NCBI GenBank assembly: GCA_930367215.1
Contig: OV884056.1
Coordinates: forward strand, 250,073,127-250,137,126
Source of the DNA: Pollenia angustigena
Taxonomy: Eukaryota; Arthropoda; Insecta; Diptera; Polleniidae
Length of the DNA: 64,000 bases
Reading direction: 5' to 3'
Below the pieces are notes generated by a model. It made no database searches. It worked only from the letters and a program-made list of their open reading frames with translations, and had not been told where the DNA came from. Position 1 is the first letter of the stretch. Each line of letters begins with the position of its first letter. The position numbers were made by a program, and so were the translations under genes. Below, piece after piece: positions 35,099 to 45,029 of the stretch.

Positions 35099-36168
35099 GC
35101 TGGATCCGCGCCTGGCAGCTAGAAATCTCAAAAGGCCAGTTGTCTCTAAACAACCATTAAGAAACTTGAATGGAAGTTGGGCAAGAAATGATGTTGAAAA
35201 AGGAAATCTGTTTGTCAATCATTTAAAAAACGTATTTACCCCAAATAAATCTCACGATATTGCGGTCGAGTTACCACCTGTTGCAGCTAGAGCTGTTCCC
35301 CTAAGATTTGAGTTAAGAGAAATCGAGAAGACTATTTGTGATTTAAACCCCAAGAAGGCTCCTGGTTTTGATAAGATCAGCAACAAAATGCTTTTGGAGC
35401 TACCCAGCATAGCAAAGAAAATTATTCTTTTAATTTTTAATGCTATTTTACGCCTTGAATACTATCCTCAAAAGTGGAAGGTTTCCTTAGTCACCATGAT
35501 ACCGAAACCAGGAAAGGATCACACAAAATTTGAGTCATATAGGCCTATAACCTTACTTTATAATATATCAAAGCTGTTTGAGAAGCTGTTAACGTCAAAA
35601 TTAACCCCAATTTTAAATGAAAATAGATGTATTCCTAACCACCAATTCGGCCTTAGAAGAGAACACAGCACAATTGAGCAAACCCATCGTATAGTAAACG
35701 CAATAAGAAAAGCCTTTGAAGAAAGAAAATATTGTTCCGCTCTCTTCATCGCTGTTTCTCAAGGTTTTGATAAAGTCTGGCATGAAGGCTTATTACATAA
35801 ATTGAAGCTAAACTTACCAGTTAACACACACAAGCTCCCCTCAGCAAATTGCCGCTGGAGTCCCTCAGGGAAGCATCCTGGACCCACTTTTATACTTAAT
35901 ATATACCTCTGATATGCCAACAAACAACTACACCCAAACTTCAACATTTGCTGATGATACAGCTTTTCTAAGCGTGCACGAAAACAGTCAAGAAGCATCT
36001 CGATACCTACGGGATCATATATTTCAACTCGAACTGTGGTTAAAGCAATGGAGGATAAAGGTCAATGAGCAAATATGCGTACATATAACATTCACCTTGC
36101 GTCGGAAATCATGCCCCCCTATTAAAATCAATAATCAAATAATACCTCAAAATTCGCATGTAAAATAA
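35099..36168 (+). pseudogene. LINE reverse transcriptase, frameshifted and missing an active-site residue
   Basis: From 35099 the frame reads LNPKKAPGFDKISNKML, ESYRPITLLYNISKLFEKLL and NHQFGLRREHSTIEQTHRIV, the usual jockey-clade RT motifs. The first catalytic motif reads FIAVSQGFDKVWH, where the family has FLDVSQAFDKVWH, so the Asp is Ala. A deletion and frameshift near 35800-35830 follow. In the next frame AAGVPQGSILGPLLYLIY and FADDTAFLS carry the second motif with both Asp. Downstream, 36170-36620 shows remnants of the C-terminal region with many stops. The enzyme would copy LINE RNA at the target; this copy cannot. Confidence 0.8.
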
Positions 36169-36798
36169 CTCGGATTTAACTAGATCGCCGTTTAACGTGG
36201 AAAAGTCATATAGAAGCAAAATTAACTCAAATTACACTAAAAGCCATCCAAATTCATTGGCTTAATGGAAGAAACTCTGTCCTTAGTCTCGACTGTAAAC
36301 TTCTTCTTTACAACTCCATCTTAAAGCCAATCTGGGGCTATGGTATTCAGTTATGGCGCACTGCCTCGGCCTCTAATATCGAAAAAATAAACTACTTCGA
36401 ATAATCACAGCTGCCCCTTGGTATGTTTAAAACTCAAATATTCACAAGGATCTCAATGTTCCATTAGTTAAAACTATGATTACGAAATATGCAGTAAAAT
36501 ACTTAAAAAGGCTCGAACTGCACCCGAACCCACTAGCACGAAATATTTTATATAAGTGAACAGATCCCGTGATGAAGAAAATTTTTGTCTAGCACTGGCA
36601 GGACATAAAATACGTATAAGGTTAAGATTTGATTAATTATTGTTAGTTCATATTTAATACATGAATAATACAAAAAAAAAAAATTCAAGTACGAATTCGG
36701 GATTTAATATGGATAAGTTAAGTATTTCGCGATTGAAAATCCGTATTTGAATCAATCTTTCTGTATTTGATTCAATAAAATCCTTGCTCACCGTACTA

Positions 36799-37717
36799 AT
36801 GGGAGATTTTTTAAGAGCTATAGGAAAGTTTAAAAAAACACATAAAACTCAGAAAAATTCATGAAATCTTTATTTGAATCGATAGTCCATGTAATTTAAT
36901 GTTTGAAGATTATTTCTTGCAAATGTTGACCGTGACTGCGCCTCAAAGGGTCAATCCACTTCGTCCAATTTTGGCATACTCTTTCCAACATGTCGGCCGG
37001 TATCTCATGAATAAATGCTTCAATGTTGTCTTCCAATGCATCAATTGAAGCGGGCATGTGTGTATAGACATGAGCTTTAACATAGCCCCACAAAAAATAG
37101 TTTAAAGGCGTAAAATCGCACGATCTAGGCGGCCAATTGACCGGTCCCGAACGTGAAATAAAATGTTCACCGAACTCGCCTCTCAATAAGTCCATTGTTA
37201 AGCGTGCTGTGTGGCATGTGGCATGTGGCACCGTCTTGTTGAAACCACATGTCATGCAAGTCAAGCTCTTGCATTTTGGGCAAAAAAAAGTTGGATATCA
37301 TCTCACGGTAGTGCTCACCATTCACAATTACGTTACGATTTGCATCATCTTTGAAGAAGTACGGTCCAATGATGCCACCAGCCAATAAACCGCACCAAAC
37401 TGTGACTTTTTCTGGATGCATTGGTAGCTCTTGCAAGATCTGGCTGATCTTCACTCAAAAATCGACAATTCTGCTTATTAACGTACCCATTGAGCCAAAA
37501 ATGAGCTTCGTCGCTGAACACAATTTTTCGATAAAAAAGTGGATGAACTTTCTTGAGAATAAAATCCAATTATTTGCAAGCGTTGTTCGTTTGTAAGACG
37601 ATTCATGGTTAAATTATAGACCAAACTGAAGATGTTTGACAGTGAAACAAAACACGAAACGTGCGTCAGCTGTTTAAGCCAGTGTTGCCAAAAAGATAAT
37701 AGCTAAAAATCACCCGA
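36799..37717 (-). mobile_element. Mariner-like element, copy 1
   Basis: The ends ATGGGAGATTTTTTAAGAGC and GATAATAGCTAAAAATCACC are imperfect inverses, with TA at 36797-36798 and 37718-37719. It lies in a family G/H repeat: joining the flanks gives CTCACCGTACTATTAATACC, which occurs inverted and uninterrupted at about 4065-4087. Length 919 bp. A near-identical copy is at 46172-47103. Confidence 0.9.
36896..37620 (-). pseudogene. Mariner-like transposase, frameshifted
   Basis: Pieces in order on the minus strand: FSDEAHFWLNGYVNKQNCRF (first catalytic Asp region), HPEKVTVWCGLLAGGIIGPY, LDLHDMWFQQDGATCH (second Asp), and NWPPRSCDFTPLNYFLWGYV (third Asp), then LERVCQNWTKWIDPLRR and a KH end. Three frames are needed. 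In the third motif DLTPLDYF has become DFTPLNYF. An extra CATGTGG at about 37217-37223 shifts the frame relative to copy 2. The intact enzyme would catalyse cut-and-paste at TA. By my count 36 residues separate the second and third catalytic Asp in the related copy. Confidence 0.8.
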
Positions 37718-37769
37718 TATTAATACCGCTTCAGATTGATTTGAGTGTTCTGTTAAAAATTTGCCATGT

Positions 37770-38450
37770 ATTTAAAATATGTGCAAAATAGCTAATTTGT
37801 GTTAAATGTTTATATGTGTATAACAGGGTGTATCATGTTAAACGAAACATTTGGTTTTAAATGTGAAATTCCCAGAAAAATGCACCATTCTGTGTAAAAT
37901 GGCTTATTCTGTGTAAAATTAACCTTTTTAAGGCTGATGTCAGAGCTGCCGCTAGTAGCGAAGATAAGATCAGTAGGTAATAGTTTGAGCTATATCAAGT
38001 CTATAAGGTATCAGAGTGAACGCTATTGAACAAAACAATTTCTTTTGTTTATATTAATTTTTTAGTGTTTTAAATGTAAGTGCTTTTGTATAAGATATGG
38101 ATTTTGATGATGAGTTTTTCATTTCAATTTATACTTTCAATACATTTTTTTTATAAAAAAAACTTTCTCATTTAACACTCAAATTTCTTTTATTTCGTTA
38201 AATTTCTAATTTTATTTCATTAAACATACTAAATTCAACCTCATTTCAAATTAACAAAGAAAAGGAAGGCTAAGGTCCGTTTTTTTAATTGCTCAAAAAT
38301 AACAAAACGAAAAAACCAATGGTAGAAAAACAAAAGAAAATGAATAGCAACGTGCTAGAAAATATTGCACAGTCTGCTTTGTAGCAAAAACTCGCACCAA
38401 GTTTTTCTCACACTCTGACATCCATTGAGCCACAACAACAGTGGTTTCTA
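37770..38450. other. No gene; TTCTGTGTAAAAT motifs
   Basis: CATTCTGTGTAAAATGGCTT at about 37879 and a following repeat resemble the array at 41505-42300. Otherwise AT-rich without a signal. Confidence 0.4.
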
Positions 38451-38529
38451 CACAGAAAAAACTCGTTCTAAATTTAAGTTTTCTTCTTACTTTAGTATAA
38501 GTCATACTTAAAAATTTAAGTACGGATAA

Positions 38530-38712
38530 AGGCTCAGTTAGCCGGGAGTAACAGTAACAGTAACCTTACCGTAAAAAAGTAAGATCAATCTATTTCTTAC
38601 AGATTGAGACGTAACATCTTACTGCTAACTATAATCGTTCTAATTGCTTTACATACAACAAAAAGAAACAGTTGATTTGCAACGTTACTGTAACTCCCGG
38701 CTAACTGAGCCT
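38530..38712. mobile_element. Harbinger-like MITE with TAA duplication
   Basis: AGGCTCAGTTAGCCGGGAGT opens and ACTCCCGGCTAACTGAGCCT closes 183 bp. TAA stands on both sides (38527-38529 and 38713-38715). Three-base TWA duplications are usual for PIF/Harbinger elements. The related copy at 42315 lacks it. Confidence 0.8.
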
Positions 38713-39147
38713 TAATACTTAAAAGTACTAAAAACAATCCAAAATGGGATAACTTTCAAAAACCAATATGCGTGCATACGCGTAGGTTTAAAGAAGATTG
38801 TTGTAGACACAACAGCAATACTACAAAAAGAAAAATATAGATTGTTTTCATGTTTATAAAGTGAAATAAGAAGCAATAATTCCCATATTCTATTTGTTAA
38901 AATTATTTAGTTAAATACATCAAATTTTCAAAGAAGTATGATTACGAAAACCATATTGGGCATGTTGCTGTTAACTTATAATTAAAACAAAGGGCGGAAT
39001 ACAAAAAAAAGTGAAATAAACCTGTGTAACGGGTAAGTAAAATAATAATATGCTCTCTGGTTCTATGGTGTAAGCGGGGTAAGGTAAGAAGAAGCTAATC
39101 TAATCTAATCACTTTCGGATTATTTAGAGTACGAATCGAGTTTAAAC

Positions 39148-40047
39148 TAGAGGTCTGCTTTGAATAATTCACTTGTTTGCCTTTATTCAGAGTGCACATA
39201 AAATACTTGTTTACTGTAAATGAATTTGAGAGTCATTCATAAATAACAAAACAGTGGAATGACCCGTTAGAGAGAGCAAGTTTACAAAAAATATTCGAAT
39301 AATTTTTGAATTATTGAATGTCCATACATTTATTTGAATACATTGACATAATATGTGTGTATGCTTGTGCCCTGCAAATAAAATTGGACCACCTGACCCA
39401 TTTTGATAAAATGGACTACTCCATGGACTAGTCCGATGTAATGCAAGCATGGACCATGTCATTGTTAAAAAGTGTTTGTAGTGAGACGACATGTCTTCGT
39501 TTTTTAACGACATGCTTTCGTGTTTAAACGACTTCAAAACTAATCCTCTTGAGTATACCATGGAGTAGTTTTAAAACTACTCCTTACTGGTCCAAAGGTG
39601 GGTTATATACCATGGAGTAGTTTTAAAACTACTCCTTAGTGGTCCAAAGGTGGGTTATATGGTCCTCTCCTAGGACATCGTAATGTTAAATAGACCAGGT
39701 TTTTTCCATACGTTTGGGTTACTTGTGGACTAGTCCTGGTCCCTTGTGGACTACTCTTTACACGCGTGTTTGGACTGGTCTTATTATTTGCAGGGTGGCT
39801 TCTTTTCTTTGTAAGAGTTAAGCTTACACATACATACGTAATGTGTAGGTACAGAAATTTTACATTCAAATTATATATGAATATTTCACTCATTTGACTT
39901 GATTTGACTGAATTGAATGAGTTTTTATTCGTTTTGTCTTTGGTTATTCTTTCATTTGTTTCTTTATTATTGGGTGCTCGACACATTGTAGTTAAAAAAC
40001 AAATGAGTGTGTTGAAATTTGTTTCTATTTATTCTTGCAGACCTCTA
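39148..40047. mobile_element. hAT-like element with palindromic 8-bp duplication
   Basis: TAGAGGTCTGC and GCAGACCTCTA are exact inverse ends. GTTTAAAC, itself a palindrome, lies at 39140-39147 and 40048-40055. Homology of the ends continues (TTTGAATAATTCACTTGTTTG and a degenerate inverse). A second MITE is nested at about 39371-39796. No transposase. Confidence 0.9.
39371..39796. mobile_element. Nested MITE with CCCTGCAAATAA ends
   Basis: CCCTGCAAATAAAATTGGACC on the left mirrors GGTCTTATTATTTGCAGGG on the right. Within it a unit of about 52 bp, containing a palindrome around GTAGTTTTAAAACTAC, is repeated in tandem at about 39558-39662. Confidence 0.65.
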
Positions 40048-40354
40048 GTTTAAACCGTCTTAGAAATTATTGAATCAATTTTTGTTTTCGGATTATTTTA
40101 TGTACGAATTCGGTATTAAAAATGGATAAGTTAAGTATTTTGCACTTGGATAATCTAGACTTGAATCAAGCGTTCTGTACTTGATTTAAGGAAATCCGTA
40201 CTATTGACACCACTTCGGCTTGATTTAAAATCTAGTTATTGTTTCTAATTTGTACAGATTTTTCGCTTTAATGACTTAACTGAAAAAAGGACTTTATTCA
40301 ATAAAAGTATAACAAAGTTATATTTACTCTTAATGTAATCGTTTATTATAAATT

Positions 40355-40541
40355 ATATTTATTTCGCTTAAATCTTTATTTACAAAAAATTTTATGAATA
40401 TTTTATTCGTTTAGTCAAAATGAAAGACAAAACAAAAAAGGATACTTTACATTTTGTTAAAAAAAACTAATCGTTTCATTTGCACTTAAAAACTTTGTTT
40501 TGACACATCTCTACCAACAAATTGAGTCTGTATGTAAAAGT
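40355..40541 (-). terminator. 3' untranslated region with two poly(A) signals
   Basis: On the minus strand after the stop at 40542, AATAAA occurs at 40407-40402 and 40380-40375, each in AT-rich sequence. Cleavage is expected shortly after, near 40355-40385. Confidence 0.55.
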
Positions 40542-41364
40542 CTACTTTCTACCCGTATAATCCAAACTATAAGAACCACTCCAAATGTCGAGACTTTTAA
40601 CGGCAGGATGAAAGTGACTGGGAGAACTGCTTGGATTATAAGGATTATATTGTGGCTGAGGGGCTGGAGGTTGATAGTAATTAGGCTGATAATTGGGTTG
40701 ATAATGGGGCTGTTGTTGGGGTTGTGGTTGTGGATTATAGTATTGTGGTTGGGGAGCTGGGGCTGGTGCATGTGGTCTAAAGGCAGGGGCATGATTAAAT
40801 GCCGTTTGTTGGGGTGGATTGTAGGCAGGAGGATTATAGGCAGGTTGTGGTCTTGGCTGTTGGTAATTATTCAAACTGAATTTACTGGCCGCTATAGGAC
40901 GATTATATTTTTGATCTTTGTAATATTCTCGAGGGTCTTCACGATACTGGCCATCGTCGATTTCATTAGGTCCCAAGGGTGTGGCCTTACTGTTGGTTAA
41001 GGTTGGTGGTGGTACATTTATGTCACTTCCTGTAATTTTTAGAAAATAGTTTTTAAAATCTATGTTATTAATTATTTGTTTACCACAAAATTTTACCTGC
41101 TGGCTCAAATCCTCTTTTCGTTGCTCCATATTCTATTTCTCTTACACTCCCCTGATCGTCCACATAACCGTATTTACCATACACTTCTCCATTCGGATAT
41201 TTCGTTTCAATCTTAAAACTTTTATCTGCCGCTTCATATCCGTACGTGTAAGAACCATCTGAATTTTGTCGATCGATCTGTTTTAGAATTGGCACTGGTG
41301 TGGTGTACTGTTGATTTTGTGCTTTGACTATTTGCAAAGCAATCACTAGACAAGGGACTATGAA
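40542..41364 (-). CDS. Cuticular protein of the RR (CPR) family, exons 2 and 3
   Basis: Exon 2 is 41364-41097 and exon 3 is 41029-40542, joined by an intron of 67 bp (41096-41030, GTAAAA to TTACAG). The split codon gives Gly in GFEPAG. Exon 2 follows a strong CCCCTTTCAG acceptor and begins in phase 0 with FIVPCLVIALQIVKA, the hydrophobic core of a signal peptide that needs a start on another exon. The RR chitin-binding domain (about residues 35-94 of the joined protein) reads DGSYTYGYEAADKSFKIE, then EVYGKYGYVDDQG and EYGATKRGFEPAG. A long Pro/Gln/Tyr-rich tail with repeated PAYNPP and QPNYQP units follows, closing with IWSGSYSLDYTGRK. The protein is expected to be secreted by epidermal cells and bind chitin in the cuticle. 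It resembles fly Cpr97E-type proteins, but I do not assign an orthologue. Confidence 0.9.
41030..41096 (-). other. Intron 2 of the cuticle gene
   Basis: 67 bp, donor GTAAAA, acceptor AAAATTACAG, phase 1. Length is typical of short fly introns. An unspliced read-through meets a TAA within it. Confidence 0.9.
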
Positions 41365-41504
41365 CTGAAAGGGGAGAAGGGGGGATTTGTGTTAATTTAA
41401 AAGAAAAAAATTTAATATAAAAATTTGATCTTTTTTTTAAATCAAGTGTTAGACTTTCTTCTTCTATTATATTTTTTATGTCAAAACTTGCAACTTGTGT
41501 TAAT

Positions 41505-42300
41505 GGTCATTTTATGTAAAGTAAGACGTTTTGTGTAAAAACGAACATTTTGTGTAAAATGCATGTTAAATGAGTCTATCAGCGCAGAAGTGGTGTAACC
41601 CCAGACTACTTATTATGAGATAATGAGGAGTAAACACTACTCTTGCATTATAGTACTTGATTGAAACGGCTTGTGCAAAAACTATGTTTCTAGCGCCATC
41701 TGTTTTGGATACAAACAGTTGGCTTACTCGACTATTGCACTGTAAATAACAGTGCAAAGAACATATCTAACACCAGAATAGTAACCAAACTAAATTGTGG
41801 GTTACACTACTTCTTCGCTGATAGCCTCAAATATGACTTTATATTTAAATTAAACCATTTTTCGCAACAAGTACTTTTTGTTTAAAATAGGCAGTACGAG
41901 TAAAATGTTTTTTTTTTTTTTGTAATATGACACTTTAGTTTAAAATAGAAGATTTTGTGCAAAACAGAAAATTTTTGTCAAATGGAATATTTTTATAGTA
42001 CATTTTGTGCTAAATAGGAAATTTTGTGTAAAATTAGACATTTTGTGTAAAATCGGAGATTTTGTGCAAGACATGACATCTTTTGTCAAATGAAGCATTA
42101 TGTGTAAATTAGGAAATTTTGTGTTAAAGCGGACATTATACATTCATAGTAAAATAAAAAATTTTAGAAAAAATTAGATTCAGTCTTTTATAGGACATTT
42201 TGTAAAAAAGGGACTTTTTTTAAAAGGGGCTTTTTGTTAAAAAATTGACTTTTTGTTAAAAAGGACTTTTTTTAAAAAGGGACTTTTTGTTAAAAAGTAA
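41505..42300. repeat. Degenerate tandem array of TTTTGTGTAAAAT
   Basis: Motifs such as GACATTTTGTGTAAAAT recur about every 20 bp at 41505-41565 and 41940-42150. They grade into GGGACTTTTTGTTAAAAA units at 42185-42300. Short frames through it (for example 41940-42143 minus) are artefacts of the repeat. It lies 150 bp upstream of exon 2, inside intron 1. Confidence 0.6.
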
Positions 42301-42314
42301 CTTTGTCTCATGTA

Positions 42315-42790
42315 TACAGAAAGAAATAACTTGTAGCAAATTTAAGTTTTTCCGCTTACTTTTAGTACGAGCCGTACTTAATAATTTCTGTACGAATAAC
42401 AATAAACAGTACTGAAAACAATCCAAAATGGAATTACATTCGAAAACCATTGAATTCGATGTGCGAGCATACGATTGTGTTTGTAGAAGTTTGGTGTAGG
42501 AACAACAACAACAGCACTGCAAAAGAAGGTAACCTGGCATTTACACATGCAAGTGCAAGTTCGAGAAACTCAATACACTCCCACTTTTTCACTTACCCTA
42601 CGTTTCCACATGCAAGTAATTACTTGCAAGTAGTGTATACGTATTATCAACGAAAAATCGATGAAACAGCCGATTGGCTAAAAGAACAAAAATTGTGTGA
42701 ATGTTAGTGAAAAAGTGTGAGTGTATTAACTTTTTCGAACCTGCACTTGCATGTGGCAACGGGGGTTACTCCATCACATTTTTCGTACTT
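42315..42790. repeat. Family G/H element fragment
   Basis: TACAGAAAGAAATAACTTG starts it. AACAATCCAAAATGGAATTA and GCGAGCATACG follow, matching 38451-38830 in the same orientation. It ends where element X copy B begins. Confidence 0.5.
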
Positions 42791-42791
42791 G

Positions 42792-44813
42792 CACAGAAAA
42801 AATTATTTTTTCAATTCAAACAAAAAATTTGTAGAATCAAACAATTTTTTGTCTGAAATCGGTCCTACAAACGAATTCGCATATTCAAACAATTTATTTG
42901 CATTTTGTTTATTGAAAAAAAACTCCGATTTTTTCAAACAAATAATTTTACAGAATCAAACAAAATGTTTACTGAAATTCATATAAATTTTAAACAAATA
43001 ATTTTGCTGAATCAAACAAAAAAGTTTTGGCACAAGCAATGACACGCACACAAGCAAGCACTGTTGGTGAAGATGAAGCAGAGCAGAGCGGCCGGCTGGT
43101 TTTGAGACACATTTTTTTGTTTGAACGAAGTCTTATTTATACACACAACACAATGTTTTTCTTCGTCACTCACTTTTGCTGCATCCTTTCCTTTGCTTAT
43201 GAAGAAGAAATGTAACTAAAAACGGCGGCAGACCGACTCGATATGTTTTTCGTCATCATTCTATTTTTGTATTTGATGTATTTAAACAAACTGTTTGAAA
43301 AAATTGAATACTTGATTTTGTTTTTTTTACCAACTTTGAAACCAACCAAAAATTTATTTTGTTTCTTATAATGTTGTCATTTCTGTTGTTTAAAAAAAAT
43401 GAAACGTTTTTTTACCTGTTATTGTTTTTGTTGTTTATTTACTACAAACTTCGTCACGCTATTTTATCATTTTTCTTATTGCTGTACTTTTTTAAAGCGT
43501 CCAAAAATAGACTGCATGTCTTTTTTGTTGTAGTTCTTATATTTATCATAAAGAAGTGTTGCTTACAATCAATAAAAAAAATGCAAAAGGACGATAACAT
43601 TAATGCTATGTTCACATTTGGGTTCTTAAACGCGTTTAAGCAGCTCGAACGTGATTAAGCTCTAATCACCTCAAAATCGAGATGATTAACCATACATTGA
43701 AGTGATTTGTTAATCACTTCAAATCGACATGATTACAACAAAATCACTTCATAAACCACATAGAATCCACTGAACATACCCCAAATGAGAATCGCCAACA
43801 TGATCGTGTACAACCGGCCAAGATGGCTGCTTAATGTTTTTATTTTTTTTTTCTTAAATAAGTCATAAATTTTCACAATTACATCATTAAAATTATTAAA
43901 ATAATCTTCTGATAACTTTATAAAAGTGTTTTTATCCATTTTTAATACTTGAAAGAAATTTAAATTTGTTTGTTGTTTTTTTTTTTGTGTGTTTGTGTGT
44001 GTGTTTTTTCTTAATCATCTGTCATCTTAATCATCTCAAATGTAATGTGAACGGCTTTGATTAGCTAAATCAACATTTTGCTTATGCTATGTTCACATTT
44101 GGGTTTTTAAACGCGTTTAAGCAAAATGTTGATTTAGCTAATCAAAGCCGTTCACATTACATTTGAGATGATTAAGATGACAGACGATTAAGAAAAAACA
44201 CACACACAAGCACACAAAAAAACAACAAACAAATTTAAATTTCTTTAAAGTATTAAAAATGGATAAAAACACTTTTATAAAGTTATCAGAAGATTATTTT
44301 AATCAATTTAATGATGAAATTGTGAAAATTTATGAATTATTTAAGGAAAAAAAAAATAAAAACATTTAGCAGACATCTTGGCCGGTTGTACACAATCGAG
44401 CGATTCTACATTATTAGGGTATGTTCAGTGGATTCTATGTGGTTTATGAAGTGATTTAGTTGTAATCATGTCGATTTGAAGTGATTAACAAATCACTTCA
44501 ATGTATGGGTAATCATCTCGATTTTGAAGTGATTAGAGCTTAATCACGTTCGAACTGCTTAAACGCGTTTAAGAAGCCAAATGTGAACATACTATTAAAC
44601 GCGTTTAAAAATCCAAATGTAAACATAGCATAAAGAGCATTAAATATTTCATACAAAATTATGAAAACTTGAAACCAATAGCGCGTTTATTATATTTTTG
44701 AAGAGTTGTCCACATTTTTGTTGGTTAAATAAAAATCAAACAAAAATATTGATTGAATCAGTAAAAAAATGTGTAGAAATCAAAAAAAATTTCAAACAAT
44801 AATGTTTTCTGTG
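42792..44813. mobile_element. Element X copy B, split by a foldback
   Basis: Inverted relative to copy A. CACAGAAAAAATTATTTTTT at the left, and TTTCAAACAATAATG then TTTTCTGTG at the right. Without the insert at 43604-44630 it is about 0.99 kb, against about 1.02 kb for copy A without its own insert. Both copies contain CTTTCCTTTGC with CGACTCGATATGTTTTTCGT or the inverse. Confidence 0.75.
43604..44630. mobile_element. Foldback element, PIF/Harbinger-like, TAA duplication
   Basis: 1027 bp flanked by TAA (43601-43603 and 44631-44633). Ends TGCTATGTTCACATTTGGGT and ACATTTGGATTTTTAAACGC (inverse strand). Two arms of about 480 bp are inverted copies. A third terminal-type repeat starts at 44084 in the centre, so the right half, 44084-44630, looks like a whole unit and the left half like its inverted partial copy. 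Each arm codes an opening MDKNTFIKLSEDYF on opposite strands (43939 leftward, 44259 rightward), a peptide I cannot assign. Confidence 0.75.
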
Positions 44814-45029
44814 TGTAGAGCATTTGATTGTAAGCACATTTTTGACACTTGCAGCAAGTAAAATGACAAATGAAGCAACAGTGTTACCGTAGATGAGTTT
44901 TGTATCAATTTACTATACTAGTGTTGGGCAAAATACATGGCTTGCAGTATTTAAAATACAAAATACTTGCTGGTCATGTATTTAAAATACAAAATACAAA
45001 ATACTTTTAGGTTATTTATTTAAAATACA

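Larger units (their letters stand above)
28797..35114 (+). mobile_element. hAT element (family hAT-1), full length with nested insertions
   Basis: Terminal repeats CAGGCGCGGATTCAG and CTGGATCCGCGCCTG. Exact 8-bp target duplication GCAGCTAG at 28789-28796 and 35115-35122. Transposase pieces: VGTDVKKFWK region near 29500, CETRWVDRHDSALHFAT near 29630, and the C-terminal ATSERSFPTLRQIKTWL region near 33850. It holds element X (29741-33231) and repeat F (about 33998-34966). Next to each end are poly-C or poly-G stretches (28811-28817, 28845-28851, 35072-35088). Confidence 0.9.
26764..36683 (+). mobile_element. Jockey-type non-LTR retrotransposon, split by a hAT element
   Basis: In order: a gag-like ORF1 (26764-27462), an endonuclease start (27591), and reverse transcriptase (35099-36168) with broken C-terminal sequence to about 36620. 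An A-run at 36671-36683 marks the 3' end. The coding sequence is interrupted at 28797-35114 by a hAT whose removal rejoins the frame between YYSLWRAA and the RT. Numerous stops and frameshifts show it is inactive. The true 5' end is not visible. Confidence 0.8.
38451..40240. mobile_element. Family G/H element with CACAGAAAAAACTCG end, with insertions
   Basis: The left end follows TA. AACAATCCAAAATGG and a GCATACG segment recur in the same order at 42315-42560. The right part (40056-40240) shares TACGAATTCGGTATT and GGATAAGTTAAGTATT with 36684 and 4100. It holds the MITE 38530-38712 and the hAT 39148-40047. The right end is not sharply defined. Confidence 0.45.

Noticed and set aside
40500..41000. 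Plus-strand 166-residue open frame rich in Gly, Trp and Leu
   Set aside because: It is the antisense of the Pro/Gln-rich cuticle exon 3, which has a clear domain, splice sites and poly(A) signals.
41080..41346. Exon 2 translated from its own internal start as the full N-terminus
   Set aside because: The codon at 41346 is GTG, not ATG. The frame stays open upstream to a strong splice acceptor at 41365, so the start lies on another exon.
43359..43658. Leu/Phe-rich 99-residue frame resembling a membrane protein
   Set aside because: It lies across element X copy B and its foldback. The composition reflects T-runs, and the other copy has no equivalent frame.
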